DNA of 53,387 nt from Flavobacterium lacus. Its GTDB lineage: Bacteria > Bacteroidota > Bacteroidia > Flavobacteriales > Flavobacteriaceae. The stretch spans positions 1-53,387 of the forward strand of contig NZ_QLSV01000018.1 of assembly GCF_003268815.1 (NCBI RefSeq), read 5' to 3'. Numbering within the stretch: the first letter of the stretch is position 1; the number at the start of each line of letters is the position of its first letter. Shown here piece by piece: positions 7,754 through 15,604 of this stretch. The notes beneath the pieces are model-generated. The model saw only the letters and a list, made by a program, of their open reading frames with translations. It had not been told where the DNA came from and searched no databases. The position numbers were made by a program, and so were the translations under genes.

Positions 7754-9559
7754 CTAATCTTTACTTTTTATTGATTTCTTATTTTTCCAATCGTTAAAGG
7801 TTTTCTCTGTAATAGAATCATTTAAAGTTTTAAAATGAGCTATGGCTTGCTTTCTCCCTTTAAATTTAGTCACTGCCCAGTCTTGTAATTCATACAAATA
7901 ATCAGCTAGCATCTCTTTTGTAGTTTGTTTTTCATTAAAATTGAATTTCTCTTTTCCGAGTTGGACATTAGGAGAATGATATTTCTCAAATTCATTCTTT
8001 GTATATTGAAAAGCATTCGTTTCATTAAGCATGTTTTTTGTATCCTCATCAAACTGAATAAATACATTATAATACATCGCTATCTTTTGCAAATCTCTAA
8101 AATTTCCATATAATGGCAACTGATTTAACCAGTTTGTTAATTCCAATTCTTTTGGAGCATTTCCATTAAAATTTAAACCTTTCCAAATATTTTCCCAATC
8201 AGTCAATCTATCTTCAGTTGTCTCTCTCAGAGGTGGAATATTTACAACGTGTTGAACAATTCTATCATAAAAATCAGGCAATAATTTTTTTTTCAGTTCA
8301 GAAATATTTTTATTAGTAGCAAAAATTAGACGACATTCAACCTTAATTTCTTTGTTGCTTCCCATTCGTCGTATTGACATTTTATTTTTCCCATCAGTTT
8401 GCAAGGCTTTCATGAGTTTTGCCTGTACAAGTTTTGACAAATGGTGGATTTCATCAAGAAATAAAATTCCACCATTAGCTTCTTCTAAAAGCCCCTTTTT
8501 GTCGGTACTTGCTCCTGTAAAAGCCCCTTTTTCATAACCAAATAACTCTGCCTCTGCTTTACTGTCTTCATCAAAAGAGGCACAGTTTGCCTCAACAAAA
8601 GGATTTTTTGTATCAGATGGTCTGGCTTCACTCGCAATTTTTGACTTTCCTATTCCCCTTTCCCCAATTAATAAAATGGAGAAACCTGTTTTAAGAAATA
8701 TTTCCATTTTTTTATTAACTAATTTCCTGGAAGGTGATTTAGTGTGGCTGTAAACCTTAAATTCTGCACCGATAGAGGAGATGAGATTAGTTGGTATTTC
8801 TTGAATGGAAAATTGTTTAAATCGTTTCTCTGGCTTATCGCTTTTATCATCATAGGTCTTAATAAATCTTGTGTTTTCAGGCAATTGTCCTGCTTCTGCC
8901 AAAATATGCCAAACCACTTGTGTTTCGTTACTTCCAAGTGAAACATTTATGATAGGCTGAAAATCCTTCTGTTTTGAAAAATATTGACGAGACCATTTGC
9001 TTACTTCATCCGAAATTTGTTTTTCATTTCTTAAATCATCTACTTTTAATTCCACGATTTTTATTTTTTTTGAATATATATTTTGGAAATTGGAGTATTC
9101 AGTAAGCCATTTAATCTGCTGTTCAATAGGATAATGTTGAATGTTTCTCCAAATAACTTCTTTAAAGAGTTCAAGTTTCTCAGGATACTTCGTCTTTACA
9201 AAAGTAAATTCTGCCTCTAGATTGTAGCAAATAGCATTATCAGAAATTATTTCGCCAAATAAATCTTTCAATCCTTTCGCGACAATCAATTCATCCTCAA
9301 GAATAGTTTTTTTATAGCTTACACCTCTACTTGACAGTCTGTCAAAAGTTTTCTGAGGAGCAGTTATGTAAATAATCTCATCGAAAACAAAGCCATTCTG
9401 ATTAAGAACATTAAATACCCCATTGAGTTCCTCTTGTTCTAATCGATTAAAATCAAATTGTTCTTTCAATTTTTCAATCTGATAAAACTTGCTAAGTATA
9501 TGTTTTAGATAGGCCACTCCATGAGTAGTATAGTGCCAAGTGATATATATGTTTTTCAT
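7754..9559 (-). CDS. CARF-like sensor fused to sigma54-activating AAA+ domain (RtcR-type activator)
   Basis: A 601-residue bacterial enhancer-binding protein. Residues 1-~250 look like a CARF/RtcR-type sensor: a Rossmann-like start (IYITWHYTTHG), IIYITAP at ~62-68, and INVSLGSNETQVVWHILAEA from residue 204, matching the ligand-loop strand of CARF proteins. Residues ~270-500 are a sigma54-interaction AAA+ domain: Walker A GERGIGKS (299-306), an intact GAFTGA sigma54-contact loop (345-350) and Walker B ILFLDE (365-370). The C-terminal end (GRKQAIAHFKTL...TEKTFNDWKNKK) is compatible with a DNA-binding helix-turn-helix. It is divergent from the zinc-ribbon/viperin genes across a 136-bp gap holding a sigma54-like promoter, so these are the likely targets. 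The ligand is unknown: family precedents are RNA with 2',3'-cyclic phosphate ends (RtcR) or cyclic oligonucleotides (other CARF proteins). Confidence 0.85.
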   Translation of the reverse strand: MKNIYITWHYTTHGVAYLKHILSKFYQIEKLKEQFDFNRLEQEELNGVFNVLNQNGFVFDEIIYITAPQKTFDRLSSRGVSYKKTILEDELIVAKGLKDLFGEIISDNAICYNLEAEFTFVKTKYPEKLELFKEVIWRNIQHYPIEQQIKWLTEYSNFQNIYSKKIKIVELKVDDLRNEKQISDEVSKWSRQYFSKQKDFQPIINVSLGSNETQVVWHILAEAGQLPENTRFIKTYDDKSDKPEKRFKQFSIQEIPTNLISSIGAEFKVYSHTKSPSRKLVNKKMEIFLKTGFSILLIGERGIGKSKIASEARPSDTKNPFVEANCASFDEDSKAEAELFGYEKGAFTGASTDKKGLLEEANGGILFLDEIHHLSKLVQAKLMKALQTDGKNKMSIRRMGSNKEIKVECRLIFATNKNISELKKKLLPDFYDRIVQHVVNIPPLRETTEDRLTDWENIWKGLNFNGNAPKELELTNWLNQLPLYGNFRDLQKIAMYYNVFIQFDEDTKNMLNETNAFQYTKNEFEKYHSPNVQLGKEKFNFNEKQTTKEMLADYLYELQDWAVTKFKGRKQAIAHFKTLNDSITEKTFNDWKNKKSIKSKD

Positions 9560-9579
9560 TTTATAAAAGTATTAAATTT

Positions 9580-9670
9580 CTTTAAGGTATTTAAAGTTTC
9601 TTTTAGTTAATTACAAATAACTCATTATCATGTATTTAATAAATTACATGGTTTTGGCATAACTTTAGAC
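9580..9670 (+). promoter_or_regulatory. Sigma54-like promoter with upstream palindromes
   Basis: TTGGCAT with its GG at 9656-9657 fits the -24 element. Exactly ten bases after it, GA (9668-9669) stands where the consensus has GC, so the -12 element is imperfect. Transcription would start near 9681, about 15 bases before the first gene. Upstream are two inverted repeats usable as activator sites: CTTTAA (9580-9585) with TTAAAG (9591-9596), and CATGTA (9629-9634) with TACATG (9645-9650). The neighbouring GAFTGA-containing activator makes this reading plausible. Confidence 0.5.
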
Positions 9671-9695
9671 TATCCATATAGAAAATCGAAGTAAA

Positions 9696-9995
9696 ATGAA
9701 CAAACAAATTTTAAATTACAGAAAAACAAACCACTCCTTATACAGTCAATGGGATAGAAGTATTCATGATGAAATTCTATACAAAGTTCTTCCCTATGTA
9801 GAATGTACAACTTGTAAAAAGGATGTTATCATCGTGTCTCATAGTTTTTTAAAACGTAAAGGCATTATATTAAGAAAAAGAGAAAGTCTAATAATTATTA
9901 CTTCAAACAAGACATTGACAACTTGCTACTGGTGTGACCATCCTGATTATTTATATAGTAAAGAACCGTTTTCTCACTTTCAAAATTTAAAATAA
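9696..9995 (+). CDS. Small zinc-ribbon-like protein preceding viperin
   Basis: A 99-residue basic protein I do not recognise. It has two CxxC pairs, Cys37/Cys40 (CTTC) and Cys77/Cys80 (CYWC, followed by DHPDYLY), about 37 residues apart, the spacing of a zinc ribbon or a degenerate HNH-type zinc knuckle. The middle is Lys/Arg-rich (FLKRKGIILRKRES), which would suit nucleic-acid binding. It is the first gene after the sigma54-like promoter, and its stop is one base from the viperin start, so the two are translated together. A partner, regulator or effector role alongside viperin is inferred from this arrangement only. No kinase-like motif is present. Confidence 0.7.
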   Translation: MNKQILNYRKTNHSLYSQWDRSIHDEILYKVLPYVECTTCKKDVIIVSHSFLKRKGIILRKRESLIIITSNKTLTTCYWCDHPDYLYSKEPFSHFQNLK

Positions 9996-9996
9996 A

Positions 9997-10857
9997 ATGA
10001 TAACAACAATTAATTTCCATGTAATTAAAGCGTGTAACTACAAATGCAAATTTTGTTATGCTACTTTTAACGACATTTCAAGCAAAGGAATTTCAAAAGA
10101 AAATCAATTTGAGATTATAAAGGAATTAGCAAATTCCAGAATGTTTAAAAAAATTAACTTTGCTGGGGGTGAGCCTACACTTGTTCCCTACATTGATGAA
10201 TTCATAATCTATGCTAAAAACTTGGGTTTTGAAACCAGTATTGTAACTAATGCTAGTAAAATAAATTATGATTGGATAAAAAATATCTCACCGTACCTCG
10301 ATATTCTAGCGTTAAGTGTTGATAGTTTAAATGAAATATCAAATTTGAAAAGTGGAAGAAATCAAAATGGCAAAACAGTCTCAAAAGACAAACTCATTGA
10401 GCTTGCTCAAGCATGTCGCCAATATGGTGTGAATTTAAAAATCAATACCGTTGTATCTCAATTCAACAAAGATGAATGCCTAACAAATTTAATAAATGAA
10501 CTAAACCCTTTTAGATGGAAAATTCTTCAAGCAACAAAAGTTGAAGGTCAAAATGAAAAACAATTTGATTTAACAATGATTTCATCAACGGAATTTTATA
10601 ACTTTTGTTCTAAAAATAAAAACAAATTAAACTTTGACATTAAAACAATAGAAGAACCTGAAAATTTAATTCAAGGCTCCTATCTTATGGTTGATATGCT
10701 TGGTAGATTCTATGACAGTTCAAAAGGAAGTCATTCATATTCAGAACCGATATTAAAAATTGGATTAAAAAGTGCTATAAATCAAGTTTCAGTAAATAGT
10801 AATAAATTCGTTAAAAGAGAGGGTAATTACACCATTAAACTAAACCAAGTTGCTTAA
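9997..10857 (+). CDS. Prokaryotic viperin (radical SAM ddh-nucleotide synthase)
   Basis: A 286-residue radical SAM enzyme. The 4Fe-4S cluster motif CxxxCxxC is Cys13/Cys17/Cys20 in ACNYKCKFCY. It tracks animal viperin far beyond the cluster: KINFAGGEP (GGEP SAM motif), SIVTNAS, YLDILALSVDS, a GR..G segment, KINTVV..FN, LNPFRWKILQ, EGQN, and the C-terminal SYLMVDMLGRF, then ILKIGLKSAI and FVKREGNY. These are viperin-specific landmarks, not general radical SAM ones. Known prokaryotic viperins convert nucleoside triphosphates to 3'-deoxy-3',4'-didehydro forms that terminate phage transcription. The animal N-terminal membrane helix is absent, as expected. Which nucleotide it uses cannot be read here. 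No nucleotide kinase gene is adjacent. Base composition is A+T rich compared with the downstream genes. Confidence 0.93.
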   Translation: MITTINFHVIKACNYKCKFCYATFNDISSKGISKENQFEIIKELANSRMFKKINFAGGEPTLVPYIDEFIIYAKNLGFETSIVTNASKINYDWIKNISPYLDILALSVDSLNEISNLKSGRNQNGKTVSKDKLIELAQACRQYGVNLKINTVVSQFNKDECLTNLINELNPFRWKILQATKVEGQNEKQFDLTMISSTEFYNFCSKNKNKLNFDIKTIEEPENLIQGSYLMVDMLGRFYDSSKGSHSYSEPILKIGLKSAINQVSVNSNKFVKREGNYTIKLNQVA

Positions 10858-10869
10858 AAGATATATCAA

Positions 10870-13173
10870 ATGCACATCCTAAAAATAATCCACGGTTATC
10901 CACCTAATTACAATGCAGGTTCCGAAGTTTACAGCCAATCCATCTGTAATGAACTTTCAAAGCACCACAAAGTTTCCGTATTTACGCGGGAAGAAAATCC
11001 GTATGCACCCTGTTTTAGTATTCGTGAGCAAAAAATAAATAACAACTTATCACTTTACTTTGTCAACAATCCGCAGGGTAAAGACGGGTATCGCCACAAA
11101 CAAATGGATGACAACTTTGCGGAATTAGTCAAACAATTCAAACCCGACATTGCTCATATCGGACACTTAAACCATCTTTCAACAGGATTGATTGATGAAC
11201 TGAATCAACTGAAAATTCCGATTGTTTTTACCCTACACGACTTTTGGCTAATGTGCCCAAGGGGACAATTTTTAACCAGAAGCATTGGTAATTCTAACAA
11301 TTTTCAGTTGTGCGAAAAGCAAGAGGATAAAAAATGTGCAACGGATTGCTACAAAGTGTATTTCAGCGGACGTGAAGAAAATGAACCAACCGAAATTGAA
11401 AATTGGAGCCACTGGATTCACCAACGAATGATAGAAACAAAAGCCATCATTAACAAAGTGAATGTATTTATTGCTCCTTCAAATTATCTTCGTGATCGAT
11501 TTATCAATGATTTTGGTATTCCAGAAAATAAAATCGTCTATTTAGATTATGGTTTTCCAACCGAATATTTAACGCAAACGGAGAAATCAAAAGACAAAAC
11601 GAATTATACTTTTGGCTACATCGGTACTCATATCCCGGCAAAAGGCATCAATCTTTTGATTGAAGCATTTAAACAAGTTGAGCCGACTGCAACGTTGAAA
11701 ATTTTCGGCAGAACAAGCGGACAAAGTACAAATGCTCTGAAAGAAGTTGCCAAAACTTCCAAAAACAAAATTGAGTTTGCAGGTGAATACGTCAATCACA
11801 ATTTGGCTAATGATGTTTTTTCAAAAGTTGATTGTATCGTAGTGCCAAGCATTTGGGGCGAAAATTCACCGCTTGTCATTCACGAAGCACAATCGTGCAA
11901 AGTTCCGGTTATTACTGCCGATTTTGGCGGAATGAAAGAATATGTCCAACACCAGGTAAACGGCCTTTTGTTTGAACATCGAAATGCAAATTCGTTAGCC
12001 GAGCAACTAAAATTTGCAATTTCCAATCCCCAACAAATGAAGGAATTGGGTGAAAAAGGGTATTTATACACTAACGATGGTAGCGTTCCAAACATTCAAA
12101 ACCATTGTATCGAATTAGATATGATTTATCAAAAATTGATTTCAAAAACTGATTATAAACTTTGGCGTGTTACAATCGATACCAATCCGGAAGACTGTAA
12201 TTTAAGCTGCACCATGTGTGAAGAGCATAGTCCATTTTCAACCTACATCAAAGAAAAATTAAACGGCAAACACCGAAGAATGCCCAAAGAATGGTTGGAA
12301 CCCATTTTTGAGCAAGCCAAAAAAATTGGTGTTACGGAAATGATACCTTCCACCATGGGAGAACCGCTAATCTATAAGCACTTTGCTCATTTTGTTGAAT
12401 TGTGCTACAAGTATAACATAAAAATGAACCTGACGACCAACGGCACATTCCCCAAAACAACTGAAAAGACAGTTACTGAATGGGCAAAACTAATTGTCCC
12501 AATTACAAGCGATGTCAAAATAAGTTGGAACGGAGCAACAGCGGAAACTTCTCAAAAAGTGATGTTGAAATTAAATTTTGAAGAAGCTGTTTCAAACGTA
12601 AAAGAATTTATTCGAATTCGCAATGAACACTTTCAAAAGACCGGCTATTACTGCCGTGTAACATTCCAACTAACGTTTATGCAAAACAACATGCATGAGT
12701 TAGCAGACATCATAAAATTAGCAGCTACGTTGGGTGTAGACAGGGTAAAAGGACATCAACTTTGGGCACACTTTGATGAAGTTCAACATTTGTCGATGAA
12801 AGCCTCACCGGAAAATATCGCCCAGTGGAATAGGTATGTACAACAAGCCTACGAAGCACAACAGCACTACCTCAAACCAAATGGTGAGCAAGTGATTTTA
12901 GAAAACATTATTCCACTGCAAGAAACTGAACGCGAAGAAATTCCGGAAAACTATGAATGTCCGTTTTTGGAGAGAGAATTGTGGGTTTCAGCAACAGGCA
13001 AAATTTCTCCTTGTTGTGCTCCTGATGAACAACGCAATACACTTGGCGATTTTGGAAACATTGAGAAGACAAGCGTCGAAAAAGTATTGCAAAGCGAAAG
13101 CTACCAAAATCTTGTGAAGAATTACAAGAAAATTGATTTGTGTAAAACCTGCACTATGCGAAAACCAAACTAA
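10870..13173 (+). CDS. Glycosyltransferase (GT4) fused to radical SAM/SPASM enzyme
   Basis: A 767-residue two-enzyme fusion. Residues 1-~415 are a GT-B glycosyltransferase of family 4: HGYPPNYNAGSEVYSQS at the start, FGYIGTHIPAKGINLLIEA, and the donor-site segment PSIWGENSPLVIHEAQSC. Residues ~430-767 are a radical SAM enzyme with Cys443/Cys447/Cys450 (CNLSCTMC), a degenerate SAM-binding STMGEP, TTNGTF, and a C-terminal SPASM-like region (CPFLERELW, SPCCAPDEQ, DLCKTCTM) that would hold auxiliary iron-sulfur clusters. SPASM enzymes usually modify peptides or small molecules. It starts 12 bp after viperin. The fusion implies sequential sugar transfer and radical modification of one substrate, which is unknown. 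Composition is less A+T rich than viperin, hinting at a different origin. Confidence 0.87.
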   Translation: MHILKIIHGYPPNYNAGSEVYSQSICNELSKHHKVSVFTREENPYAPCFSIREQKINNNLSLYFVNNPQGKDGYRHKQMDDNFAELVKQFKPDIAHIGHLNHLSTGLIDELNQLKIPIVFTLHDFWLMCPRGQFLTRSIGNSNNFQLCEKQEDKKCATDCYKVYFSGREENEPTEIENWSHWIHQRMIETKAIINKVNVFIAPSNYLRDRFINDFGIPENKIVYLDYGFPTEYLTQTEKSKDKTNYTFGYIGTHIPAKGINLLIEAFKQVEPTATLKIFGRTSGQSTNALKEVAKTSKNKIEFAGEYVNHNLANDVFSKVDCIVVPSIWGENSPLVIHEAQSCKVPVITADFGGMKEYVQHQVNGLLFEHRNANSLAEQLKFAISNPQQMKELGEKGYLYTNDGSVPNIQNHCIELDMIYQKLISKTDYKLWRVTIDTNPEDCNLSCTMCEEHSPFSTYIKEKLNGKHRRMPKEWLEPIFEQAKKIGVTEMIPSTMGEPLIYKHFAHFVELCYKYNIKMNLTTNGTFPKTTEKTVTEWAKLIVPITSDVKISWNGATAETSQKVMLKLNFEEAVSNVKEFIRIRNEHFQKTGYYCRVTFQLTFMQNNMHELADIIKLAATLGVDRVKGHQLWAHFDEVQHLSMKASPENIAQWNRYVQQAYEAQQHYLKPNGEQVILENIIPLQETEREEIPENYECPFLERELWVSATGKISPCCAPDEQRNTLGDFGNIEKTSVEKVLQSESYQNLVKNYKKIDLCKTCTMRKPN

Positions 13174-13174
13174 A

Positions 13175-13744
13175 ATGAATATTAACGAAAAAATAGCTCT
13201 GTTATTAAGACACGCTGACAGAGATGACATCCCAAAAGGCTCTTTTGGAAATGAAATTTTATTGAACGAACAAGGAAAACAAAATGCACAACGTTTTGGC
13301 GCAAGTTTAGCCGAAATGAAGGTCAATAAAATCTATACCAGCCCGGTTGAACGTTGTGTTCAAACGGCTGAATTTATAACCAGAGGTTATGGAAATTCTT
13401 TAGAAATAATTGAAACCACAGCTTTGGGTGCACCCGGACTTCATATTACCGACGAAAAAGTAGCGGGAAATTTTTACTTGGAACATGGATTTGATGAAAT
13501 GTATAACCGATTTATGCAAGGAAGAGAAATACCGGGTATGCCAAATATGGATCAATTGAATTACAGAATAACAACTTTTATAAAAGCACACACAACTCAT
13601 AACGGCAGAACGCTTTTCATTACGCACGATATGTTGATTGCGTTTTATCATTTCAGCATCAATCGGAAAATCTATACCAAAGAAAATTGGGTAAATTACA
13701 TGACCGGTTTAACTTTTAAAAACGGAATAATTGATGAAGGATAG
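13175..13744 (+). CDS. Histidine phosphatase (phosphoglycerate-mutase-like) family protein
   Basis: A 189-residue protein starting at the ATG one base after the previous stop. An earlier in-frame ATG at 13133 lies inside the upstream gene. Family motifs are LLRHADRDD (the RHG-type catalytic motif with Ala for Gly), the basic pair region SPVERCVQTAEFI, and FITHDMLIAF with the second catalytic His. The family removes or transfers phosphate from sugars, nucleotides or small acids. The substrate cannot be told. Its 3' end overlaps the methyltransferase start, so it belongs to the same operon. In a pathway starting with viperin a nucleotide phosphatase is imaginable, but that is speculation. Confidence 0.82.
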   Translation: MNINEKIALLLRHADRDDIPKGSFGNEILLNEQGKQNAQRFGASLAEMKVNKIYTSPVERCVQTAEFITRGYGNSLEIIETTALGAPGLHITDEKVAGNFYLEHGFDEMYNRFMQGREIPGMPNMDQLNYRITTFIKAHTTHNGRTLFITHDMLIAFYHFSINRKIYTKENWVNYMTGLTFKNGIIDEG

Positions 13745-14687
13745 ACTCAAAACATTTTTCACACAGCACTGGACGTATTTAGCGGTTAGCACAGCTTGCA
13801 AACTCAATTTGTTTGATTGCTTACACGAACAGAAAACCGCAACGCAAGTAGCAACTGAACTTTCTCTAACGGAGGAAAAAGTAGTGTTACTACTAAATGC
13901 TTTACACAGTGCCGAGTTTTTAGATAAAAAGGAAGACCATTTCAAAGTGAATGCAATGTCTGAACTTCTCACAGAAAATCATCCGGAAAGTTTAAAATAC
14001 GCCTGCTTGAATTGGAGTGCAGAGCACTTAACTGCTTGGCAAAATTTAGATTTTTCTATCAAAACAGGTAAAAGTGCATTTGAAGAAAGTTACGGATTGC
14101 CTTTTTTTGATTACTTAAATGAGCATCCCGAGAAATTAAATGCTTACCACAAAGCAATGTACCAATATGCGAAAGAGGATTACCAAAATTTGCCTGATAT
14201 ACTAGATTTCAGCAAATACAAATCTGTAATGGATGTGGGAGGAGGTTACGGTGCAATTGTAGAACTTATCAAGGCTAAAGATCCGGCTATTGAATGTGTT
14301 TTGTTCGACTTGGATAAAGTAATTTCAACTGTTTCAATCCCAAACATTAAAAAAGTTAGTGGTAGTTTTTTTGACAAAATTCCAAATCAGTCAGAAGTCA
14401 TTATTCTTTCAAGAGTTTTACATGATTGGAATAATGCTAACGCAGCTGTCATTTTACAAAATTGTTTAGAAGCATTACCAAAAGATGGAGCTTTATTTGT
14501 AATTGAAAACTGTTCCGATAAAATTAGTATCGATTTGTCTTTACTTTCCTTGAATATGACCGCAATGTGCGAAAGCCATGAAAGAACATCATCGGCGTAT
14601 ATTTCGCTTTGCGAAAATGCAGGATTTCAATTGGAAAGCGAATTAAAATTAAATGAATTACAAACCATTTTAATATTCAAAAAATGA
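13734..14687 (+). CDS. SAM-dependent O-methyltransferase (acetylserotonin-OMT-like)
   Basis: A 317-residue class I methyltransferase of the plant-type/antibiotic O-methyltransferase family. Residues ~10-85 are a winged-helix dimerisation domain (ACKLNLFDCL...TATQVATELSL). The SAM site is SVMDVGGGYGAIVELI with an acidic residue in CVLFDLDKV, and SRVLHDWNN carries the family's catalytic-loop His-Asp-Trp. ATG 13734 is preferred; a TTG three bases upstream is possible. The start overlaps the phosphatase by 11 bp and the stop overlaps the next gene by 4 bp (ATGA), indicating translational coupling. Relatives methylate small phenolic or polyketide-like acceptors. The acceptor here is unknown. Confidence 0.85.
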   Translation: MKDRLKTFFTQHWTYLAVSTACKLNLFDCLHEQKTATQVATELSLTEEKVVLLLNALHSAEFLDKKEDHFKVNAMSELLTENHPESLKYACLNWSAEHLTAWQNLDFSIKTGKSAFEESYGLPFFDYLNEHPEKLNAYHKAMYQYAKEDYQNLPDILDFSKYKSVMDVGGGYGAIVELIKAKDPAIECVLFDLDKVISTVSIPNIKKVSGSFFDKIPNQSEVIILSRVLHDWNNANAAVILQNCLEALPKDGALFVIENCSDKISIDLSLLSLNMTAMCESHERTSSAYISLCENAGFQLESELKLNELQTILIFKK

Positions 14688-15385
14688 ATTGGCAAGCAAT
14701 AAAAGTTTCAGACAACAACACACACTTTTTGTTTGAAGGAAAAGCAATCTTTGACAAGAATTTTATCGAGGTGCTAAAGTTTCATTCGCCCGGAATCGCT
14801 CCTGTTAAGGATATTTCCGGTGCTTATCACATTGACAGTAATGGAAATGAAATTTACCAAAACCGCTATGCAAGAACATTTGGTTTCTATTGCAATCGGG
14901 CGGCTGTAATTGAAAATAATCAATGGTTTCACATCAACGAAAAAGGTGAGAGAATTTATTCCAATTATTACCTTTGGACAGGAAATTATCAGGAAAACAG
15001 GTGCACAGTAAGAGACCTAAAGAATAATTATTTTCATATTGATCTCCTCGGGAATCGACTTTATATCGAGGAGTATAGCTATGCAGGTGACTTCAAAGAC
15101 GGAGTAGCATGCGTAAAATCACAGGACGGTCTCTTTAGACATATTAACCAAAACGGGAATTTAATAAATAACAAATCGTTTTTAGACTTGGGGGTTTTCC
15201 ATAAAAACTTTGCTACAGCAAAAGATGCTAAGGGATGGTTTCATATTGATAAAAATGGAGATGAACTTTACCCTGAACGTTACATGTTTGCAGAACCATT
15301 TTATAATGGTTTTGCATTGGCAACAAAATCGGACAATAGTAAGCTCATAATAAATGAACAAGGGGGAAAAATTTGTACGCTTTAA
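14684..15385 (+). CDS. WG-repeat-like beta-repeat protein
   Basis: A 233-residue protein made of about five repeats of ~38 residues, each with an aromatic-F/Y-H-I-D/N-x-x-G-x-x-I/L-Y core: YHIDSNGNEIY, FHINEKGERIY, FHIDLLGNRLY, RHINQNGNLIN and FHIDKNGDELY. Each is followed by an aromatic-rich strand and an A/T-V/A ending. This is the layout of WG beta-repeat proteins, thought to fold as propeller or solenoid scaffolds. No signal peptide is seen, so it should be cytoplasmic. It ends the co-directional run that starts at 9696 and overlaps the methyltransferase by four bases. It may be a scaffold, a sensor or the substrate of the SPASM enzyme. The sequence does not decide. Confidence 0.8.
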   Translation: MNWQAIKVSDNNTHFLFEGKAIFDKNFIEVLKFHSPGIAPVKDISGAYHIDSNGNEIYQNRYARTFGFYCNRAAVIENNQWFHINEKGERIYSNYYLWTGNYQENRCTVRDLKNNYFHIDLLGNRLYIEEYSYAGDFKDGVACVKSQDGLFRHINQNGNLINNKSFLDLGVFHKNFATAKDAKGWFHIDKNGDELYPERYMFAEPFYNGFALATKSDNSKLIINEQGGKICTL

Positions 15386-15604
15386 AATTAAATTTAGTCT
15401 ATCAACACAGCCCACCTTCCAACCAAAACTCAACTTCTTTCGCAGTGCTAATGCCTCCTCCTCGATTATAAATTTCTTTTTTCTAGTTAGATTTTTAGTT
15501 GTACGCTCATCATTTTTACGGCAGTATCATTCATTTAAAAAAAATAGTTGACGTAAATTGTTATAATAAACGAGCGGTGTCACTATTTTTTTTATTTTAG
15601 TAAA
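15386..15604. other. Intergenic gap after the viperin-associated run
   Basis: 219 bp without a gene. No clear terminator hairpin was found. It is rich in T-runs. Confidence 0.4.

Noticed and set aside
13133..13174. Longer start for the histidine phosphatase
   Set aside because: The extra 14 codons lie inside the upstream gene. The ATG at 13175 directly after that stop fits the family start better.
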